Origin: an uncultured Candidatus Saccharibacteria bacterium
GTDB taxonomy: Bacteria > Patescibacteriota > Saccharimonadia > Saccharimonadales > Saccharimonadaceae
Assembly: GCA_947364965.1 (NCBI GenBank)
Contig: CANAUU010000063.1
Span: forward strand, 1-5,619
Direction of reading: 5' to 3'
Length of the DNA stretch: 5,619 nt
The number at the start of each line of letters is the position of its first letter. The stretch's first letter is position 1. The notes beneath the pieces were generated by a model that was given only the letters and a program-made list of their open reading frames with translations, was not told where the DNA came from and did not search any database. The position numbers were made by a program, and so were the translations under genes. Positions 1 through 5,062 of this stretch are shown piece after piece.

Positions 1-130
1 CGGCTATTACTGGTCATCTACTCCGCTCTCTAACGGCACCCAGGCCTACAACCTCCTCTTTGGCGGCACCAGCAGCATCAATCCGTCCTCCAACAACTAT
101 CGGAACGGCGGCTTCTCCGTTCGCTGCCTT
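1..130 (+). repeat. DGR variable repeat (VR)
   Basis: This segment aligns without gaps to the reverse complement of 5490-5619. The seven differences are at 56, 57, 89, 90, 98, 107 and 108, where the template has A and the VR has C, T, T, C, T, G and G. The last 22 bases (109-130) are identical to the template and would act as the initiation-of-mutagenic-homology segment. Identity stops at 131, where the VR runs into the stop codon and the template runs into its 3' closing sequence. Many template adenines are unchanged in this copy, including all those in the first 55 bases. Confidence 0.93.
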
Positions 131-139
131 GCCCGCTAG
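1..139 (+). CDS. C-terminal end of a DGR target protein (C-type-lectin-like / FISUMP-type domain), 5' truncated by window edge
   Basis: The frame opened by base 2 reads 45 codons to a TAG stop at 137-139. The peptide starts GYYWSSTPLSNGTQAYNL and ends GFSVRCLAR. The order YWSS, then AYNL, then NP..NN, then GFSVRC is typical of the C-terminal part of Fibrobacter succinogenes major paralogous (FISUMP) domains, which have a C-type-lectin/FGE-like fold used as a DGR display scaffold. The segment is a variable repeat: it matches the template at 5490-5619 except in four codons, giving Leu19, Ser30, Tyr33 and Gly36 (numbered in this fragment) where the template has Asn. Such residues normally form the ligand-binding face, so a surface binding protein is inferred. 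The N-terminus, and any signal or anchor, is left of the window. It faces the template array convergently. The ligand is unknown; the domain-family name is less certain than the VR role. Confidence 0.85.
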   Translation, partial: GYYWSSTPLSNGTQAYNLLFGGTSSINPSSNNYRNGGFSVRCLAR

Positions 140-182
140 GGCGGAGGAGCAGGGTTAGTCCCGGCGGGGAGGGCGTAAGCCC
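131..182 (+). other. Short hairpins just downstream of the VR
   Basis: GCCC-GCTA-GGGC (131-142) spans the stop codon, and GGGC-GTAA-GCCC (171-182) follows with a GNRA-type loop. Some DGRs (Bordetella phage BPP-1, Legionella) need a DNA hairpin or cruciform just after the VR for efficient retrohoming. The position fits that role, but the stems are only 4 bp, so function is a guess. Confidence 0.3.
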
Positions 183-353
183 GAACCCCGAACTAGCCTG
201 CGACGGAAGTGGGGCGCGCCCTCGGAGTTCGGTCCGGGGGCGTGATGGTTTGTGGAGTGGGGTGCGACAGATTGGCTTTTGCTTTGCCATGGCGCACACC
301 ACAGAATCAAAAATCGTGCCCGGTCTCCGGCTAAAATTCGGTCTCGGGAGGGA

Positions 354-382
354 AGTTCCAAGTCTTCAGACTTGGAACTTTT
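354..382 (+). terminator. Strong hairpin with short T-run, possible terminator of the target gene
   Basis: A perfect 11-bp stem (354-364 with 369-379) closes on a TTCA loop, and its 3' arm runs into TTTT at 379-382. It lies about 215 bases after the target gene's stop and no gene begins between them, so it probably ends that transcript. The T-run is short and the stem only moderately GC-rich, so termination may be partial. It could also work for minus-strand transcription. Confidence 0.5.
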
Positions 383-1002
383 GGGTGGTGCCGATTTTGG
401 AGTTGCCCGACAGAGTTGGCGGTCTGGAGCAGAACGGAATAAGATGCTGGGACAATGAGCAACAACTCCAATCTGGTCTGGGTTGAGGAGCTTCGGTTCG
501 TGAGAGGGTGGCGGGGTTGATAGCGTCGCCTTGGGGCTGGGGAGAAGAGGTGAGTGGCTTGAGGGAGTTGATTCTGACGCGGGGGTGAGGGCGGTCGCTT
601 GGCGACGCGGAATGGAGTGGCGGGCTCTGGTGGAAACTGGAAATTGCCATTTGCTGAAGCGCGAAACAGGATTTGTGCGCGCTGGGAGGGTTTTGGTTTC
701 GCGATGCGGGGTCGTGCGCATGATGACGGCCCCGATTTGGGGTCTTCGCCGTGCGGCGACGCCTTTTGGCGGAGACGACCGGAGCGCCATTTTGACGGGG
801 CGATTGACCTGAGTCTGGGCGTGTTCGACTGGTTGTGCGTTTGGGTTTGCTCCTGGCGGTGGCGCGACGCTGGCTGCGAGACCCCTTGATGCTGGGCGAA
901 CGACGTCCGCGCCGCTGGGGTCGCGGTCAGCGCGGAATGTGTCGCTGGAAGGGATGTTGGTGTAGCTTTGGTGCGGACGGAGTGAGCCTTCGGAGCGAGC
1001 GA
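383..1002. other. G-rich stretch without a convincing gene
   Basis: About 620 bases in which the plus strand is rich in G and T and poor in A. A 284-codon minus-strand frame (155-1009) crosses it, but its product is a low-complexity Pro/Ser/Arg string with no recognisable domain. Its openness follows from the scarcity of TTA, CTA and TCA on the plus strand. Several plus-strand frames of 70-96 codons overlap one another, have no ribosome binding site and resemble nothing known. I see no Avd-like helical protein, reverse transcriptase or tRNA. It may be a degraded gene or untranslated spacer. Confidence 0.5.
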
Positions 1003-1029
1003 ACATCACGAAGTGATGTGAGCGAGCGA
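993..1029. repeat. Hairpin flanked by a 10-base direct repeat
   Basis: GAGCGAGCGA occurs at 993-1002 and again at 1020-1029. Between them is a perfect inverted repeat, ACATCAC-GAA-GTGATGT (1003-1019). The element marks the change from G-rich sequence on the left to AT-richer sequence holding the toxin-like gene and template array on the right. TTTT follows at 1030, so a weak terminator is possible; a recombination scar is an alternative. Confidence 0.4.
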
Positions 1030-1119
1030 TTTTCTGGGAATATTGTTATTGAAGTATGATGGAGGGTGGCTTAGTTTGGTTTTGTGTTCTGGGGTTGTTT
1101 ATTTTCTTCATGCTTGTGC

Positions 1120-1149
1120 TTGGAAGTGGCTTGACGGGTGTGATATAAT
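1120..1149 (+). promoter_or_regulatory. Promoter of the CdiA-CT-like gene (copy 1 of a repeated promoter)
   Basis: TTGGAA (1120-1125), an 18-base spacer and TATAAT (1144-1149), with an upstream TG giving an extended -10. The whole block, including an internal TTGACG, recurs at 2171-2200 and in decayed form at 4342-4378. The predicted start is A1157, the A of the ATG, so the mRNA would be leaderless. Confidence 0.75.
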
Positions 1150-1156
1150 GGGGCGC

Positions 1157-1552
1157 ATGAAAACTGGGAAAATTATACCGAATGGTATGGTGCTGGCGAC
1201 GCATGAGTATGAGACGTTGGTTGTTCTAACTAACGACGGGAATGATGTAGAATTACTGAAACCATCTCTCACGAAGTATACGAAAACGGGCGATTTCGTA
1301 ATGCTCGGATTGATCTGGGAGATGAAAAGTCCAATAGGGAAAAGCCGTAGGACAATGGAGCATATTTTTAAGAAGGCGGCACATCAATCTAAAAACATCA
1401 TAATTGATTTGCGCCGAACGAAGATTGCGGACGAGCAAGCGATCGTATCTCTAAAGAGAGTATTCAAAACTTCGCGTTCTGTGCGTAATTTATGGATTGT
1501 CACGAAGAAAACGGAGATAATAAAGTTGAAATCTGGGGGTTGTCAAAGTTGA
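1157..1552 (+). CDS. Small standalone nuclease-like protein resembling CdiA C-terminal tRNase toxin domains
   Basis: 131 residues. The core TGDF (44-47), IWEMKSP (53-59), GKSRRT (61-66), QSKNIIIDLRR (77-87), then a Lys/Arg helix and LWIVTKK (112-118), matches my recollection of the CdiA C-terminal tRNA-nuclease family (BECR/PD-(D/E)xK-like folds). In that family an acidic residue, the E-x-K pair (here Asp46, Glu55, Lys57) and the DLRR strand belong to the active centre. Related domains sit at the C-termini of contact-dependent inhibition proteins and some phage head-morphogenesis proteins; here the domain stands alone, with no secretion or delivery domain. The start at 1157 is chosen over 1043 because the TATAAT ends 7 bases before it and no Shine-Dalgarno is visible, so a leaderless mRNA is likely. 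No immunity gene is adjacent; the next element is a small RNA whose -35 box overlaps the last codons. It is AT-richer than the preceding kilobase. Cellular role and relation to the DGR are unknown. Confidence 0.75.
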   Translation: MKTGKIIPNGMVLATHEYETLVVLTNDGNDVELLKPSLTKYTKTGDFVMLGLIWEMKSPIGKSRRTMEHIFKKAAHQSKNIIIDLRRTKIADEQAIVSLKRVFKTSRSVRNLWIVTKKTEIIKLKSGGCQS

Positions 1553-1568
1553 GGTTTTGCGCTATACT
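1540..1568 (+). promoter_or_regulatory. Promoter of small RNA 1
   Basis: TTGTCA (1540-1545), a 17-base spacer and TATACT (1563-1568) form a near-consensus housekeeping promoter. The -35 box overlaps the last codons of the CdiA-CT-like gene. Predicted start is A1575. Confidence 0.75.
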
Positions 1569-1574
1569 ATGGGT

Positions 1575-1622
1575 ATTGAGGGCGCCCGGTGTCGAAGTGC
1601 ACTGGGTTAAGCCCTCTTTTTT
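1575..1622 (+). ncRNA. Small RNA 1 with intrinsic terminator (twin of 2207-2257)
   Basis: From the predicted start the transcript begins AUUGAGGGC. An outer stem pairs GAGGGC (1578-1583) with GCCCTC (1611-1616), followed by six T residues (1617-1622). Inside is a second 8-bp hairpin, CCCGGTGT (1585-1592) with GCACTGGG (1599-1606), including two G-U pairs. The product would be about 48 nt, essentially a promoter feeding straight into a terminator. The same nine-base start, outer stem and T-run recur at 2207-2257 with a different interior. No translated frame is credible. It could be a regulatory RNA, an insulator shielding the convergent template array, or a partner of the upstream toxin-like gene; the sequence does not decide. 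Confidence 0.7.
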
Positions 1623-1679
1623 GTTGAGTTGAATAGCTTATTGATAAGCATAGTTTATATTGGGCGTATTTAGAATGGG

Positions 1680-2094
1680 GGAGATCGGGCACAGCAAAGG
1701 CAGCGAACGGAGCGGCCGTTCTGCCGATTGTTGTTGTTGGACGGATTGATGTTGGTGGTGCCGTTGAAATAGAGGTTGTAGGCGTTGGTGCCGTCAGTGT
1801 TCGGGGTAGACGACCAGTAGTTGCCGTTGTTGCCGGCGTTTCTGAACAGGTTGCTGGTATTCTGATTGACGTAGCCACCCCTAACAATCGGCGAAGGGAT
1901 ACCTGATCTGTGCGCTATACCGAAAAAGAAGCCTTTTGGGGGAGACTTAAATCGCGACTTAAGTCTCTTGACGAGCCTGTGGCGTGTTTTATGATGCCGC
2001 GAGGAGGCTTCACGATCTCCTGAAATGACGCTGAGGTTGAGGCGGAGTTGTTTGCTCAGGCTTCAACTTGGGCGCCGTGAGTTGTTGGACTCAT
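1680..2094 (-). ncRNA. DGR template RNA unit A
   Basis: Read on the minus strand. The -10 TATAAT (2106-2101, preceded by TGC) predicts a start at A2094. The RNA opens with a hairpin UGAG-UCCAACAA-CUCA, then a leader to GGAGATCG (2020-2013), 74 nt from the start. A linker follows with the perfect stem 1942-1950/1959-1967. The 180-nt template (1876-1697) encodes, if read in the target frame, GYVNQNTSNLF...NYWSS...INPSNNNNRQNGRSVRCL. The unit ends CGATCTCC (1687-1680), complementary to GGAGATCG. Many N positions are AAC/AAT codons, as expected for adenine mutagenesis. There is no stop where the target gene has one, so it is a template and not a gene. It belongs to the main template class, with the 3' end TCCGTTCGCTGCCTT. 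Its 3' neighbour on this strand is the convergent small RNA 1. Confidence 0.85.
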
Positions 2095-2100
2095 ACTTTT

Positions 2101-2106
2101 ATTATA
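2101..2106 (-). promoter_or_regulatory. -10 box of template unit A
   Basis: TATAAT on the minus strand with TGC just upstream (extended -10). No good -35 is seen. The same arrangement recurs 6 bases before the predicted 5' end of the other complete units. Confidence 0.7.
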
Positions 2107-2170
2107 GCAGTTTCGGGGGTTGGGATTTCTGAAGAATTGGCACTGGTTGGTTTTTGGAAGTCGTTTGTGC

Positions 2171-2200
2171 TTGGAAGTGGATTGACAGGTGTGGTATAAT
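2171..2200 (+). promoter_or_regulatory. Promoter of small RNA 2 (copy 2 of the repeated promoter)
   Basis: TTGGAA (2171-2176), an 18-base spacer and TATAAT (2195-2200) with upstream TG. It is nearly identical to the promoter at 1120-1149, including the internal TTGACA block and the TGTGC before the -35. It diverges from the promoter of template unit A. Predicted start A2207. Confidence 0.75.
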
Positions 2201-2206
2201 GAAACT

Positions 2207-2257
2207 ATTGAGGGCAGGACCGGAACTGGAATGTACCGGACACCGCCCTCTTTTTTT
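2207..2257 (+). ncRNA. Small RNA 2 with intrinsic terminator (twin of 1575-1622)
   Basis: The predicted transcript starts AUUGAGGGC, as in small RNA 1. The outer stem is GAGGGC (2210-2215) with GCCCTC (2245-2250), followed by seven T residues (2251-2257). The interior differs from the twin but still has two CCGG blocks (in 2220-2240) that can pair. It uses the toxin-like gene's promoter sequence, whereas the twin uses another, so promoter and RNA body have been shuffled. An overlapping 63-codon frame beginning in the -10 box is not credible, because its ATG lies upstream of the transcription start. Confidence 0.7.
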
Positions 2258-2387
2258 GTTAGCATATTACGAGTTGGACCTGAGACTCTTCGTTAACTGG
2301 TTCAGGCATATTATGGACTGTGGAAAACTTGATGATAAAAAGTTTGAAAAAGTCTTGAAAAAACTATTGCTTTTATACAACTTATGC
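2258..2387. other. AT-rich spacer without a gene
   Basis: No credible reading frame. The right part is A/T-rich and holds several TTGAAA-like hexamers (2344, 2355) that may serve as upstream promoter elements for the next item. Confidence 0.4.
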
Positions 2388-2473
2388 TAAAATGAGAGTG
2401 GGTAGTTTGAACGAAAGTTTAGATTATCCAGGAGATAGTTGAGTCCCGTGCGCTTGTCGTGCGGGGCTCTCTT
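2388..2473 (+). ncRNA. Possible third small RNA: extended -10 followed by a long hairpin
   Basis: TGC-TAAAAT (-10 at 2388-2393) is a plausible extended -10. About 48 bases after it a 12-bp stem pairs 2441-2452 with 2458-2469, including G-U pairs, and is followed by TCTT. GAGAG (2394-2398) could also pair with CTCTC (2467-2471), echoing the outer stem of small RNAs 1 and 2. The T-run is poor and no clear -35 exists, so this is a weaker call than the two twins. Confidence 0.4.
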
Positions 2474-2564
2474 ATGAGTATGAATTCTGTGTTGGAAGCT
2501 TAAGGGGTGGAGTGGGGGTTTATTTGGGTATTGTTTTGCTGCTTTGTTTTATTGCTTTGGAGTA

Positions 2565-2958
2565 GGAGATCGGGCACAGCAAAGGCAGCGAACGGAGAAG
2601 CCGTTCTGCCGATTGTTGTTGTTGGACGGATTGATATTGCCGGTGCTGTTGAAGTTGAGGTTGTAGGCGTTGCTGCCGTTAGAGTTTGGAGTAGACGACC
2701 AGTAGTTGCCGTTGTTGCCGGCGTTGGCGAACAGGTTGCTGGTACTCTGATTGACGTTGCCGCCCGTCTACCAAATGACATATTAAGGAACTTTGACAGA
2801 AGTTGCTTCAGTTTCCCCTAATCGTAATTATGAGAATAGCTAGTCTAAAGCGGTTTTGTTGTTGGCTTTAGAGAACTTCACGATCTCCAGTTTGGCAGGT
2901 TGCCGAGAACGGACTTGCGTCAGGCTCTGGGCGCGCGGCCGTGAGTGTTTAGGCTCAT
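2565..2958 (-). ncRNA. DGR template RNA unit B
   Basis: Minus strand. -10 TATAAT (2970-2965), predicted start A2958, 5' hairpin UGAG-CCUAAACA-CUCA, GGAGATCG at 2888-2881 (70 nt from the start). The linker has a CTAAAGC/GCTTTAG stem (2845-2851/2865-2871). The template is 2761-2582 (180 nt) and the closing CGATCTCC is 2572-2565. In the target frame the template reads GNVNQSTSNLFANAG, NYWSSTPNSNGSNAYNLNF and NINPSNNNNRQNGFSVRCL. Its leader is close to that of unit E (shared block around 2897-2943 and 4240-4291), although the templates differ. This is the main template class. No terminator is visible after CGATCTCC. Confidence 0.85.
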
Positions 2959-2964
2959 GAATAT

Positions 2965-2970
2965 ATTATA
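2965..2970 (-). promoter_or_regulatory. -10 box of template unit B
   Basis: TATAAT on the minus strand inside an AT-rich run. Unlike most other units it lacks the upstream TG. It lies 6 bases before the predicted start A2958. Confidence 0.6.
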
Positions 2971-3013
2971 TATGTTTTTTAGTGATATGCGGTTTATGAT
3001 AATATTTGGTTTT

Positions 3014-3435
3014 GGAGATCGGGCACAGCAAAGGCAGCGAACGGAGTTGCCGTTGTACCGATTGTTGTTGTTGGACGGATTGATGTTGGTGGTGCCGTTG
3101 AAGTTGAGGTTGTAGGCGTTGGTGCCGCCAGAGTGTGGAGTAGATGACCAATAACGACCGTTGTCGCCGGCGTTGGCGAACAGGTTGCTGGTATTCTGAT
3201 TGACGTAGCCACCCCTAACAAAACCGCTAAACCTGTGCTTCAACTATGTGCCGATGCTGATAAACAGCATAAGAAGACGCTTGACGAGATTTTTGCCATA
3301 GCAAAAATGGCTGCTAGTCTGTAGAACTTAATTGGGGTTCTTTGAGAGGTCTTCACGATCTCCTAGAAAAGAACTGGGCGTGGCTGGAGGGTTCCTCAAA
3401 GCGGCGCTTCGTATCTTGTGGGGTGTTAGGCCCAT
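3014..3435 (-). ncRNA. DGR template RNA unit C
   Basis: Minus strand. -10 TATAAT (3447-3442, after TGT), predicted start A3435, and a 5' hairpin UGGG-CCUAACA-CCCCA in which the stem pairs have changed together relative to UGAG/CUCA of other units. GGAGATCG is at 3363-3356 (72 nt from the start). The linker carries two perfect stems: 3254-3259/3265-3270 and 3289-3296/3301-3308. The template is 3210-3031 (180 nt), read in the target frame as GYVNQNTSNLFANAG, RYWSSTPHSGG and NINPSNNNNRYNGNSVRCL. Closing CGATCTCC is 3021-3014. A frame of 107 codons covers the template, but it begins at TTG inside the linker and runs through the closing sequence into unit B's promoter, so it is not a gene. Confidence 0.85.
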
Positions 3436-3441
3436 GAAGTA

Positions 3442-3447
3442 ATTATA
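3442..3447 (-). promoter_or_regulatory. -10 box of template unit C
   Basis: TATAAT on the minus strand with TGT just upstream (extended -10), 6 bases before A3435. Confidence 0.7.
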
Positions 3448-3484
3448 ACATTAGAGGATTGGAAAGGATTGATTACGTAGTGAA

Positions 3485-3886
3485 GGAGATCGGGCACAGC
3501 AAAGGCAGCGAACGGAGAGGCCGTTGTACCGATTGTTGTTGTTGGACGGATTGATGCCGGTGGTGTCCCAGAAATTGAGGTTGTAGGCGTTGCTGCCGTT
3601 AGAGTTTGGAGTAGACGACCAGTAGTTGCCGTTGCGGCCGGCGTTGTTGAACAGGTAGGTGGTATTCTGATCGACGTTGCCGCCCCTCTTGGTATAGGGC
3701 GAGAACGTGAGAAAGAAATAGAAGTTATTTGAGTTTTATTACAGGCCGTGACCTATAATAAGGGCTTGCCAAGACGAGTTTATTTAGATGGTCGAGGAAA
3801 CTTCACGATCTCCAGAAATGGTGAGTCGGTCAAGGCGTCGAGATTATCGGGGCGTTGACCTGCTAACCGTGAGTTGTTAGGCTCAT
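3485..3886 (-). ncRNA. DGR template RNA unit D
   Basis: Minus strand. -10 TATAAT (3898-3893, after TGC), predicted start A3886, 5' hairpin UGAG-CCUAACAA-CUCA, GGAGATCG at 3813-3806 (73 nt from the start). The leader contains a 31-base block (3829-3859) identical to one in unit G (5361-5391), whose ends GTCAA/TTGAC can pair. The template is 3681-3502 (180 nt), read as GNVDQNTTYLFNNAGRNGNYW, NAYNLNFWDTT and GINPSNNNNRYNGLSVRCL. It departs most from the other class members in the NFWDTT segment, so a different target gene is likely. Closing CGATCTCC is 3492-3485. The linker is AT-rich with only a weak stem (3716-3720/3726-3730). Confidence 0.85.
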
Positions 3887-3892
3887 GGAGAT

Positions 3893-3898
3893 ATTATA
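3893..3898 (-). promoter_or_regulatory. -10 box of template unit D
   Basis: TATAAT on the minus strand, after TGC (extended -10), 6 bases before A3886. Confidence 0.7.
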
Positions 3899-3916
3899 GC
3901 ATAGTTTTACAGGATA

Positions 3917-4304
3917 GGAGATCGGGCACAGCAAAGGCAGCGAACGGAGCGACCGTTGTTCCGATTGTTGCTGTTGGACGGATTGATGGTGCTGGCGCCG
4001 TTGAAGTTGAGGTTGTAGGCGTTGGTGCCGTTAGAGTGAGGAGTAGAGGACCAGTAGTTGCCGTTGTTGCCGGCGTTGGCGAACAGGTTGCTGGTTCTCT
4101 GGTCGACGTAGCCGCCCCTGAATACCAAGGGTTGTTCGGTCAAGAAGCCACTGGATATGATATAAGTCATGACTTATATTTTTTACTAGCCTGTAGCGTG
4201 TATTGGATAGCTGCGAGGGGGCTTCACGATCTCCTTTTTGACAGGTTGCCGAGAGCGGACTTATGTCAGGCTCTGGGCGCATGGTCGTGAGTTGTTAAGC
4301 TCAT
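3917..4304 (-). ncRNA. DGR template RNA unit E
   Basis: Minus strand. -10 TATAAT (4316-4311, after TGC), predicted start A4304, 5' hairpin UGAG-CUUAACAA-CUCA, GGAGATCG at 4234-4227 (70 nt from the start). The leader is like that of unit B. The linker holds a perfect 20-base palindrome at 4160-4179. The template is 4113-3934 (180 nt), read in the target frame as GYVDQRTSNLFANAG, NYWSSTPHSNG and TINPSNSNNRNNGRSVRCL. Closing CGATCTCC is 3924-3917. An open plus-strand frame across the template (3874-4290), giving Val/Gly-rich peptide, is an antisense shadow that recurs in other units. Confidence 0.85.
4160..4179. repeat. Perfect 20-base palindrome in the linker of unit E
   Basis: ATATAAGTCATGACTTATAT is fully self-complementary. 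It sits where other units carry hairpins of unrelated sequence (A 1942-1967, B 2845-2871, C 3254-3308), suggesting that a stem here matters more than its sequence. As DNA it could also be a dimeric regulator's site. Confidence 0.5.
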
Positions 4305-4310
4305 AAAGAT

Positions 4311-4316
4311 ATTATA
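4311..4316 (-). promoter_or_regulatory. -10 box of template unit E
   Basis: TATAAT on the minus strand after TGC (extended -10), 6 bases before A4304. Confidence 0.7.
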
Positions 4317-4341
4317 GCATTATGTCGGTCTTGTTCGTGCT

Positions 4342-4378
4342 TGTGCTTGGAAGTGAGTTGACGGATGTGAGGATATAT
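4342..4378 (+). promoter_or_regulatory. Decayed copy 3 of the repeated promoter
   Basis: TGTGCTTGGAAGTG (4342-4355), then TTGACGGATGTGA (4358-4370) and GATATAT (4372-4378), match the promoters at 1120-1149 and 2171-2200. The -10 is disturbed (GGATATAT for TATAAT). No small RNA body like those at 1575 or 2207 follows, so this looks like a remnant. Confidence 0.5.
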
Positions 4379-4400
4379 CTGGGCTCGTATCTAGGCTTGG

Positions 4401-4442
4401 AATAAAAATATCCCCTGACATTATGATTGCTCATAACCGGGG
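4401..4442 (-). terminator. Intrinsic terminator downstream of template unit F
   Basis: On the minus strand, CCCC (4442-4439) and TTATGA (4436-4431) pair with TCATAA (4426-4421) and GGGG (4415-4412) around a GCAA loop, followed by ATATTTTTATT. It lies about 75 bases after the closing CGATCTCC of unit F, separating that unit from unit E. Clear terminators of this kind are not seen between units B and C, C and D, or D and E. Confidence 0.55.
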
Positions 4443-4516
4443 GTGGCGGGGGGTGTCCCGAATATATTTACAGTATAGCACGGATGGGTATTTTTGACAA
4501 GATTTTATAATCTGGA

Positions 4517-4941
4517 GGAGATCGGGCACAGCGATGGGCACGAACGGAGTTGCCGTTGTACCGATAGGGATTATTGGAAGGATTGATACTGCCGGTTCCG
4601 CTAAAGTTGAGGCCATAGGCATCGACGCCATTAGAGATGGGCGTAGAAGACCAGTAGTTGCCGTTGTTGCCGGCGTTGTTGAACAGGTTGTTGGTATTCT
4701 GACTGACGATACTATGAAATAACTGAGGATGAGTGTTTGGTTTGGGTGTCGTAGCTGGGGCTGTGCCTATATGAGAAATCATTTGAGGTGCTGGCGGGTC
4801 GTGACTCGCAAGAATGACTAATCTTGAACGCTTGTTTTGCAGCGATTCGAGAAGATTCCACGATCTCCTAGAGAAAGTTTTGGCAGGGCTGGAGATTGAA
4901 CTCAGAGCGGTGCCGAGACTTTATGGAGGATTATCTCCACA
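4517..4941 (-). ncRNA. DGR template RNA unit F (second template class)
   Basis: Minus strand. -10 TATAAT (4953-4948), predicted start near 4941, 5' hairpin UGGAG-AUAAUC-CUCCA with compensated pairs, GGAGATCG at 4868-4861 (about 73 nt from the start). The template is 4713-4534 (180 nt), read in the target frame as VSQNTNNLFNNAGNNGNYW, NGVDAYGLNFSGT and SINPSNNPYRYNGNSVRAHR. Its 3' end, TCCGTTCGTGCCCATCGC, differs from the CGCTGCCTT end of the main class. Because the DGR needs a match at this end, it should serve a different target family ending in SVRAHR-like residues. Closing CGATCTCC is 4524-4517, with a terminator further on at 4401-4442. Confidence 0.82.
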
Positions 4942-4947
4942 GGGATT

Positions 4948-4953
4948 ATTATA
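4948..4953 (-). promoter_or_regulatory. -10 box of template unit F
   Basis: TATAAT on the minus strand in an AT-rich stretch, without an upstream TG. It lies 6-7 bases before the predicted start near 4941. Confidence 0.6.
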
Positions 4954-5062
4954 ATATACCTAGGTTGGAATTAGGTGTAAACTGTGGTGCTTTGATGAGG
5001 GTGGGTATGATGATATTTCTGCTGAAATTCAATTAGTTTTCTAGCTGCCTTGAACTAGAAAA

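Noticed and set aside
155..1009. 284-codon minus-strand open frame
   Set aside because: The product is a low-complexity Pro/Ser/Arg string with no domain and no ribosome binding site. Its openness is explained by the base bias of the region.
1043..1156. Upstream start of the CdiA-CT-like gene giving a hydrophobic N-terminal extension
   Set aside because: The promoter -10 at 1144-1149 lies inside this extension, and the family-like sequence begins only after 1157.
2199..2390. Small protein gene starting at the ATG overlapping the -10 box at 2195-2200
   Set aside because: The ATG lies upstream of the predicted transcription start, and the frame runs through a strong terminator.
2507..4290. 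Repeated plus-strand frames (2507-2821, 3874-4290) giving similar Val/Gly-rich peptides
   Set aside because: They are antisense readings of the template repeats. Similarity between them follows from the templates, and they lack start signals.
1567..4782. Minus-strand frames through the templates as real proteins or silent gene-conversion cassettes (pilS/vlsE style)
   Set aside because: Starts fall inside linkers, stops do not coincide with the target's stop, and the conserved flanks are RNA-like with paired closing sequences. The VR/TR pair differs only at adenines, which gene conversion would not produce.
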